Shown: piece by piece, positions 1 through 4,535 of the stretch
Numbering within the stretch: position 1 is the stretch's first letter
Layout of the letters: each line of letters begins with the position of its first letter
Source: Planctomycetota bacterium
GTDB taxonomy: Bacteria; Planctomycetota; UBA1135; GCA-002686595
Assembly: GCA_027623615.1 (NCBI GenBank)
Contig: JAQBVH010000200.1
Span: forward strand, 1-6,449
Length of the DNA: 6,449 nucleotides
Reading direction: 5' to 3'
Notes under the pieces: generated by a model
What the model was told of the DNA's origin: nothing
What the model saw: the letters and a program-made list of their open reading frames with translations, nothing else
Database searches by the model: none
Program-made: the position numbers and the translations under genes

Positions 1-272
1 CCAAGGTGGACAAGGCGACGAACACGATCACCGTCGAAGGTGACGGCGTGAACGAGTTCACACTGCACTTCTCCGACGCCGTGGTCGACCTCTCGAAGGA
101 GATCACGGTGATTGCGAACGGTCTGGAGTCCAAGGACAGGATCGAGCGCTCGTTCCGCGAGACGATCCGGAACATCTACTACGCCTCGATCGATCCGGGC
201 AAGGTGCTGGTCGCCTCCAAGCCTTATCACCTGCCCACCGTCGGCGGCGGCGGCGAGGACGACGGCAAGTAG
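1..272 (+). CDS. C-terminal fragment of an unidentified, possibly secreted protein
   Basis: The reading frame is already open at the left edge (first full codon at 3-5) and ends with TAG at 270-272, so only the last 89 or so residues are visible. A GTG at 6-8 could be read as a start, but nothing upstream supports it and the open frame continues to the edge, so I treat the gene as 5'-truncated. The visible part alternates short polar and hydrophobic stretches, as expected of beta-strands (NTITVEGDGVNEFTLHFSD, then VVDLSKEITVIANG). An Arg/Glu-rich segment that may be helical follows, and the end is flexible (four Gly, then EDDGK). The VDLSKEITVIANG stretch resembles, from memory, a small beta-domain at the C-terminus of exported planctomycete hydrolases, but no catalytic region is in the window. 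The product's function cannot be assigned from this fragment. Confidence 0.75.
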   Translation, partial: KVDKATNTITVEGDGVNEFTLHFSDAVVDLSKEITVIANGLESKDRIERSFRETIRNIYYASIDPGKVLVASKPYHLPTVGGGGEDDGK

Positions 273-359
273 AGCCCCCGCGAGCCAGCTGGCACTCACA
301 TCGCCAGGGCCGCCGCGGGAGGGGAGCGGCCGGCGCGTGAGCGCTGGACGGAGCACAGC
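273..359. other. Short intergenic region with palindrome and hairpin
   Basis: This 87-nt gap separates the truncated gene from the synthase-like gene on the same strand. It contains a perfect 10-nt palindrome, GCCAGCTGGC, at 284-293. It also contains an inverted repeat at 330-347: CCGGCGC, loop GTGA, GCGCTGG, seven pairs including one G-U. I see no T-run after either structure and no recognisable -35/-10 promoter. The gap is short enough for co-transcription with the upstream gene. Confidence 0.5.
350..353 (+). promoter_or_regulatory. Ribosome binding site (GGAG) of the synthase-like gene
   Basis: GGAG lies six nucleotides before the ATG at 360, a good Shine-Dalgarno match at normal spacing. 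It supports choosing that ATG, which also begins a hydrophobic N-terminal membrane segment. The 330-347 hairpin ends two nucleotides upstream of it. Confidence 0.65.
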
Positions 360-1931
360 ATGTTGCACCTGATCCTGGTCGTAGCCCTCGCCGGTGCCGG
401 CACGATGACCGTCGAGCTGGCCGCGGTTCGCCTGCTCGCCCCCTGGTTCGGTACGTCGAGCCAGGTCTGGACGAACGTGATCGGCGTCGTGCTTCTGGCG
501 TTGTCCCTCGGCTACATGCTGGGCGCCCGCATGAGCAGCTGGAAGGAGCCGCGCCGACGAATGGGGCAGGTGCTCGTGGTCGCCGCAGCCCTGACTGCCT
601 GGCTGCCCGCGGGAGCTGGTCCCGTGGCCGAGCTCTTCCTGCCGGAGGGTCTGGCGCTCGATCAGGCGGCGGGCCTCTTCGTGTGGGGCAGCCTCGCCGC
701 GAGCTTCCTGCTCTTCTTCCCTGCAGCGGCCACCCTGGGCTGCGTCGGACCCTTGGCGGTGGAGGAGCTGAATCGTCTGCGCGGCGGCGGCGCCGGGGAG
801 GCCGGCGGGCGGATCCTGGCCGCGTCGACCCTGGGAAGTCTGGCGGGCACGTTCGGGACGACCCACCTGTTCCTGCCCGAGCTCGGGCTGAACGCGACCT
901 TCCTCGGAGCTGGGGTCCTCTTGGCGCTGTGCGGGGTCTCCCTGCTCGGCACGAAGCCCGGACCCGCGGGGCTGGCTGCCGGGGTCCTGGTGCTGGCTGC
1001 GCTCCCGCTTGCCCGGCAAGCCGAGCGCAGCGCAAGCAAAGACGGTGTGCGCGTTGCGACCGTGGAGTCGGCGTACCAGCACCTGGAGGTGGTGGAGTTC
1101 CGCACCGATGCGGGCGAACCAACCGCCCGCTGGCTGCAGGTCAATGAGAGCTTCGACTCCTACCAGTCGATCTGGAAACCCGACAAGGGGCTCCTGGGGA
1201 CGGGCTACTACTACGACTACTTCACGCCGCCCCTCCAGTGGGACGGCGGCGGCGAGCGCTGGCGGGTGCTCGTCCTCGGCCTCGGCGCAGGGACGGCGGT
1301 GCGCGTGCTGGAAGGGGTCATGCCGGACGGGCTGGGCCTCGACACGGTCGGCGTCGAGATCGACCCGGAGGTCGTCGCGCTGGGGGTAGCGAAGTTCGGA
1401 CTCGAGCGCGGTGTGCCTGGACGCCAGGTGCTCGCGGGTATGGACGCACGCGCGGCGCTGCGAGTGGTCGAGGGGCCCTTCGATCAGGTCGTGCTCGACT
1501 GCTACGCCAACAACATGGAGATCCCGGCCCACCTGTGCACTCGGGAGTTCTTCGCCGAAGTGGCCGCAGTGCTACGGCCCGGCGGCTGGGTGACGGCCAA
1601 CGTGGGCGGCTTCGGAGTCGAGGACCCGGTGGCCGAGTCGGTCGCCGCTACGTTGGCGGCAGGCCTTGGCGAGTCGGTCGTGATCGCGAGGGTTCCCAGC
1701 TCGCGGAACGTGATGGTCTACGGGCGCCGCGACGGCAGCGTGCCCGGACCGGGTGATGCTGGGTTCGAGCTCTTTGGGGTGCTCGCGCGCCTCACCCCAC
1801 CGCTGAGCTTGCCGGGTGCTTGGAGGCCGGTGACCGCAGACGATGCGCTCGTGTTGACCGACGACCGGAACCCGATCGACCGGCTCCAGCTGGCCTCGAT
1901 CGCTGCGGGGCGGGAGCGCTTCCTCCGATGA
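360..1931 (+). CDS. Membrane-embedded spermidine-synthase-like protein (fused transporter-like/SpeE-like)
   Basis: This is a 523-residue two-part protein. Residues 1 to about 218 hold roughly seven hydrophobic segments (about 3-20, 38-56, 70-84, 104-122, 155-172, 178-196, 203-218). They include family-like blocks: E19 with AVRLLAPWFG (22-31), VWTNVIGV (36-43), and STLGSLAGTFGTT (156-168). Residues 230 to about 510 are a spermidine-synthase-type Rossmann domain. It has a YQHLEVVE entry block (239-246), the AdoMet-type loop G307-L-G-A-G311, acidic E333-I-D335 after the next strand, D380 in VVLDCYANN, CTREFF (393-398), LRPGG (405-409) and a closing LTDDRNPID (499-507). Known families with this architecture are annotated as fused MFS/spermidine synthases; few have a proven reaction. 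Classical aminopropyltransferases carry D-S-x-D at the active site, but here it reads D-C-Y-A, so polyamine synthesis is doubtful. It probably sits in the inner membrane with the nucleotide domain cytoplasmic. The family call is firm; the substrate is unknown. Confidence 0.92.
   Translation: MLHLILVVALAGAGTMTVELAAVRLLAPWFGTSSQVWTNVIGVVLLALSLGYMLGARMSSWKEPRRRMGQVLVVAAALTAWLPAGAGPVAELFLPEGLALDQAAGLFVWGSLAASFLLFFPAAATLGCVGPLAVEELNRLRGGGAGEAGGRILAASTLGSLAGTFGTTHLFLPELGLNATFLGAGVLLALCGVSLLGTKPGPAGLAAGVLVLAALPLARQAERSASKDGVRVATVESAYQHLEVVEFRTDAGEPTARWLQVNESFDSYQSIWKPDKGLLGTGYYYDYFTPPLQWDGGGERWRVLVLGLGAGTAVRVLEGVMPDGLGLDTVGVEIDPEVVALGVAKFGLERGVPGRQVLAGMDARAALRVVEGPFDQVVLDCYANNMEIPAHLCTREFFAEVAAVLRPGGWVTANVGGFGVEDPVAESVAATLAAGLGESVVIARVPSSRNVMVYGRRDGSVPGPGDAGFELFGVLARLTPPLSLPGAWRPVTADDALVLTDDRNPIDRLQLASIAAGRERFLR
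1928..1931 (+). promoter_or_regulatory. ATGA start/stop overlap (translational coupling)
   Basis: The start codon of the anchored protein (1928-1930) overlaps the stop codon of the synthase-like gene (1929-1931). Such overlaps typically allow ribosomes to terminate and restart on the same message, so the two genes form one transcription and translation unit. Confidence 0.8.
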
Positions 1932-2461
1932 TTCTCGCGAGCCTCCTGCTGACCGTGTGTGGTCAGGACCTCGAGCTCGAGGCCAAGACCCTGCGCGGTG
2001 AGGGGCGCTACCTCCAGGCCCTGGAAGTGGCGGCCAACCTGCCCGAGGATCGCGCCCGCTTGCACCGGTTGCTGATTCTCTGGACGGGCGGTGACCTGGG
2101 CGGTGCCTTGCGCGAAGCGCTGGCACGCCCGGACGACGGTCGCATCGACGCGACCCAGCGCGAACTCTGCAGCTGCGGCACGCGGCTGGCGTTGCAGCTC
2201 GGTGAGGTCGACCTGGCTTGTGAGTTCGTCGACGCTTGGGAGCAGCAGGTGTTCGAGGCCACCGATCTGAGCAGCGCGGAACGACAGAGCTGGATCGATG
2301 GTTGGGCGCCAGGAACAGGCGTCGCCGCAGCACGGGAAGAGGCCCGCGCCCTCGCCCAGCGGCTGGACGGCGCGGAGCGGGGCACCGACCTCGCGCGAGG
2401 GACGACCCTCGGTCTGGGCGCCCTCGTCCTGATCTCGCTCGGCTGGCTCTCGCGTCGCTGA
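1928..2461 (+). CDS. Small exported helical protein with C-terminal membrane anchor, possibly TPR-like
   Basis: I place the start at ATG 1928, giving 177 residues. This ATG overlaps the TGA of the upstream gene (ATGA at 1928-1931), and GGAG lies at 1913-1916 with an 11-nt spacer. A longer in-frame extension to 1820 would run inside the upstream gene with an Arg/Pro-rich, shadow-like sequence, so I rejected it. The N-terminus MILASLLLTVCGQ looks like a short export signal. C11 is not in a good lipobox because V10 precedes it. Residues 14-150 are predominantly helical, with repeat-like pairs such as EAKTLRGEGRYLQALEVAANL (18-38), weakly resembling TPR units. A CxC pair (C81, C83) and C98 could form disulfides if exported. 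Residues 158-174 (about ARGTTLGLGALVLISLGW) form one membrane segment followed by SRR, consistent with a periplasmic body anchored at its C-terminus. The specific function is not recognised. Translational coupling suggests it works with, or is made in proportion to, the synthase-like protein. Confidence 0.82.
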   Translation: MILASLLLTVCGQDLELEAKTLRGEGRYLQALEVAANLPEDRARLHRLLILWTGGDLGGALREALARPDDGRIDATQRELCSCGTRLALQLGEVDLACEFVDAWEQQVFEATDLSSAERQSWIDGWAPGTGVAAAREEARALAQRLDGAERGTDLARGTTLGLGALVLISLGWLSRR

Positions 2462-2516
2462 GTCCCAGGTCGCGCCCGCCTTGCAGGCTCGGGGCTGCGC
2501 CCACTGCGCGTGTCGT
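2462..2516. other. Convergent gene junction without an obvious terminator
   Basis: These 55 nt lie between two genes that end towards each other. Two tiny inverted repeats are present: GCCT-TGC-AGGC (2478-2488) and GGGC-TGC-GCCC (2492-2502). Each has only four base pairs and no T-run on either strand. I therefore do not call a terminator; termination here may be Rho-dependent or lie within the facing genes. Confidence 0.4.
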
Positions 2517-4460
2517 CTAGAGCAGGTCGAGGATGCCCTTGCCGCCCATCGCGTCGTACAGCGTCGGCGGCGCCTGCCACCAGAGAACGTCGGCGGCGAT
2601 CTTGGAGTTCCAGGGGAAGCGCTCCTTGTCGCCGATCATGCCCAGGGCGACCGCGGCGTAGGCGCGGGTCGTGTCGTTCTCACGCTCGTTGCCCAGCACC
2701 TCGAGCAAGCCGGGGACCGCGCGTGCGTCGCCGACGAAGCCGAGCGCCCAGGTCGCAGCCAACTGTTCGAAGAGCTTGTTCGAGCGGCGCAGGCGCGAGA
2801 CCAGGGCGGGGCCTGCGGACTTCTCGCCGAGCAAGGCCATCGCGATGGCTGCTTCGCGGACGAGGCCAGGCCGGTAGGTGACCGAGCTGACGAAGCGACC
2901 GAGGACGGCGATGGCCTCCTTCGCGTTCATCATGCCCAGCGCGATCATCGCGTTGGCGCGCGAGTTCTCGTCTCCGTTCTGGGTGCGCTCCATGAGCGCG
3001 TTGGTCGCGCGGCGCTCGGCCATCAACCCGAGCGCCGTGGCGATCGCGCCCTCCTCGGAGGGGGAGCCGGGCTTGCTGTAGGCGTCCATCATCGCGAGGC
3101 GCAGGCCCTCGGACGGGTCGTGTCCGGCGGCGACGTTGCCGCGCTCCAGGAGCCCGATCGCCAGCGCGGCCCACGGGCGTTGGGATGTGCCTCCGCGGGA
3201 GAGGATGCGCATCAGGAGGGTGCGCGCATCGGATGGGGCCGAGCCAGCCAGCCCTTCGCCCTCACGACCACAGGCGCGACCGAGGGCAAGCAGGGCCAGG
3301 TGACGCGAGAGTCGGTCCCCGCCATCCTCGATCGTCGCGGTCAGGGCGTTGCGCAGGCGCTGGTCCTCGGGGTCCTGATCGTTGTCCGCGAGCAGGCCGG
3401 CCGCGAGCAAGATGCCGTGCTGGATGACCTCCTGGTCCTTGGTGCGCTTGGAGAGCACCTCGGTGAACGAGGCCGCGATGCGCTGCTTCCACGAGGCGTG
3501 GGCCCCGTCGGAAAGGCGGTCGAGGGGCACGGCCAGGTAGGCCTTCGTGCGCGCCGAAAGACGCCGGTCCTGCCAGTGCTCGAAGAGGAAGGCGAGCTGC
3601 CCCTCACGGCTCTCGCCCACCCGAGGCGCGCTCCGTGGATCCGGCTCACCCTCGCTGGGCGCCAGACGCACGAGGCCCATCCCGATCACGGCCGCGATCA
3701 TGCGATCCCGCGTGGGCTGATCGCCGAGGGCGATGGCCTCGGCGAGGTTCATCACCACGAAGCTACGCACCGCCTCCGCCTTGGCGCGGTAGCCGATCAA
3801 CCCGAGCCCGTAGGCTGCAAAGGCCTGGGTGCGGTCGGGGACCGAGCCACGTCCGGCGGCCTCGCGACCGGCGCTCCGGTCGAGCATCAGGTCGGCGAGC
3901 AGGGGCGCGGCCTCCGGTTGGGCGAGGACGCCGAGGGCCACGGTGGCCGTCTCGTGCACCTCCTGGTTCCTGTGGCTGACCCACTCGTGCAGGACCTTGG
4001 CGATGCGCGGCTCACGGTCTGGGTGGTCCCCGATCTTGGCCAGGGCCAGGAGGACACCGGTGATGATGTCCACGTCCTTCTGACGCTCGAGCGCGGCCAG
4101 CAGGGCAGGCACCACCTGGTCGTGCAGGAGCGCCTCGTCCGGTCGCATCCCGACGCCCCAGCGCCCGCTCGTGCCCTTGCCCAGGAAGAAGTCGTCGAAC
4201 CCGGTCTCGGAAGGTCCGCCGGCGAAGACCGCGTCCCGCAACGCGAGGTAGCGGTCCCGGTTGAAGGACCACCACTGACTCCACGCGGCGGGGTCGGTGT
4301 CCGCGAAGCCGCCCGTGTTGCTGCTGGGGCCCCCCTCGTTCGCGCCACCAGGTCCGACGGTGGCGCCGGGTCCGCGGTAGACGCCCCCGTGTCCCGCTGC
4401 AGGCAGCGGTAGGGCGATCAAGGAGAGCAGGGCGAGGGCGGCGAGGTTGCGCTTGGACAT
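2517..4460 (-). CDS. Exported HEAT-repeat-like protein (complete copy of tandem pair)
   Basis: The product has 647 residues, from ATG at 4460-4458 to TAG at 2519-2517. The start is fixed by a clear signal peptide: MSKR, a hydrophobic core to about residue 20, and cleavage near A22/G23. No strong Shine-Dalgarno precedes it. The mature end begins HGGVYRGPG (24-32), then a Gly/Pro/Ser-rich linker to about 58. A conserved block follows: WSQWWSFNRDRYLAL (60-74) and DDFFLGKGT (89-97). From about 115 to 610 the protein is a series of helix pairs with recurring A-x-x-ALG/ALA-x-I/LG motifs, for example LLALAKIGD (137-145), TATVALGVLA (171-180), AFAAYGLGLIG (213-223), AMIALGMM (504-511), ATWALGFVGD (569-578) and AAVALGMIGD (602-611), which is typical of HEAT or PBS-lyase-like repeats. 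The tail is WWQAPPTLYDAMGG then KGILDLL. No catalytic motif is visible, so a binding or scaffold role outside the cytoplasmic membrane is inferred. It is the downstream paralogue of the next leftward gene, 75 nt away. Confidence 0.88.
   Translation of the reverse strand: MSKRNLAALALLSLIALPLPAAGHGGVYRGPGATVGPGGANEGGPSSNTGGFADTDPAAWSQWWSFNRDRYLALRDAVFAGGPSETGFDDFFLGKGTSGRWGVGMRPDEALLHDQVVPALLAALERQKDVDIITGVLLALAKIGDHPDREPRIAKVLHEWVSHRNQEVHETATVALGVLAQPEAAPLLADLMLDRSAGREAAGRGSVPDRTQAFAAYGLGLIGYRAKAEAVRSFVVMNLAEAIALGDQPTRDRMIAAVIGMGLVRLAPSEGEPDPRSAPRVGESREGQLAFLFEHWQDRRLSARTKAYLAVPLDRLSDGAHASWKQRIAASFTEVLSKRTKDQEVIQHGILLAAGLLADNDQDPEDQRLRNALTATIEDGGDRLSRHLALLALGRACGREGEGLAGSAPSDARTLLMRILSRGGTSQRPWAALAIGLLERGNVAAGHDPSEGLRLAMMDAYSKPGSPSEEGAIATALGLMAERRATNALMERTQNGDENSRANAMIALGMMNAKEAIAVLGRFVSSVTYRPGLVREAAIAMALLGEKSAGPALVSRLRRSNKLFEQLAATWALGFVGDARAVPGLLEVLGNERENDTTRAYAAVALGMIGDKERFPWNSKIAADVLWWQAPPTLYDAMGGKGILDLL
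4392..4460 (-). other. Signal peptide of the complete HEAT-like protein
   Basis: Residues 1-23 show the classical order: basic MSKR, hydrophobic NLAALALLSLIALPLP, then small residues AAG. Cleavage after A22 or G23 would expose the HGGVYRGPG motif at or next to the mature N-terminus. No twin-arginine motif or lipobox cysteine is present, so export is probably by the Sec route. Confidence 0.75.
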
Positions 4461-4535
4461 GGCGGCGTTCAGAGCCGTGAGGCTCTTCCGGTTAGGCCCA
4501 GTGATGTCGTCGGTCGTTCCCGCCCGGGGGTCAGG
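4461..4535 (-). other. Spacer between tandem HEAT-like genes, with a hairpin in the leader
   Basis: This 75-nt gap lies between the stop of the upstream copy and the start of the downstream copy, both leftward. It contains a perfect six-pair inverted repeat at 4471-4486: AGAGCC, four-base loop, GGCTCT, reading AGAGCC-TCAC-GGCTCT on the coding strand. The hairpin ends 10 nt before the ATG at 4460. It has no T-run after it, so it is not a normal intrinsic terminator. A purine stretch, GGAAGAG (4489-4483), is the only Shine-Dalgarno-like sequence; it is too far from the start unless the hairpin folds. No promoter was recognised, so the two genes may share one transcript. Confidence 0.45.

Noticed and set aside
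243..257. GGC-rich run as a tandem repeat
   Set aside because: It is only a few glycine codons at the flexible end of the first protein, too short to be a repeat element.
103..1122. A 339-codon - strand open frame over the start of the synthase-like gene
   Set aside because: Its product is Arg/Pro/Ser-rich low-complexity sequence typical of GC-rich shadow frames, and it crosses two well-supported + strand genes.
1928..1960. Lipoprotein signal in the anchored small protein
   Set aside because: The residues before C11 are L-T-V; Val at the position next to the cysteine is a poor lipobox, so a normal signal or short membrane segment is more likely.
2478..2502. Two small inverted repeats at the convergent junction as a bidirectional terminator
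   Set aside because: Each stem has only four pairs and no T-run follows on either strand; such repeats are expected by chance in this base composition.
1572..2504. A 310-codon - strand open frame over the synthase end and the anchored protein gene
   Set aside because: The product is Arg/Pro-rich without motifs, while the + strand shows the LTDDRNPID block, the ATGA junction and a membrane anchor.
2481..4412. A 643-codon open frame on the + strand, antisense to nearly all of the complete HEAT-like gene
   Set aside because: It lies in codon register with the real gene on the other strand. It stays open because that GC-rich gene avoids TTA, CTA and TCA codons. The real strand has a signal peptide, repeats and a paralogue; the antisense product shows no such signals.
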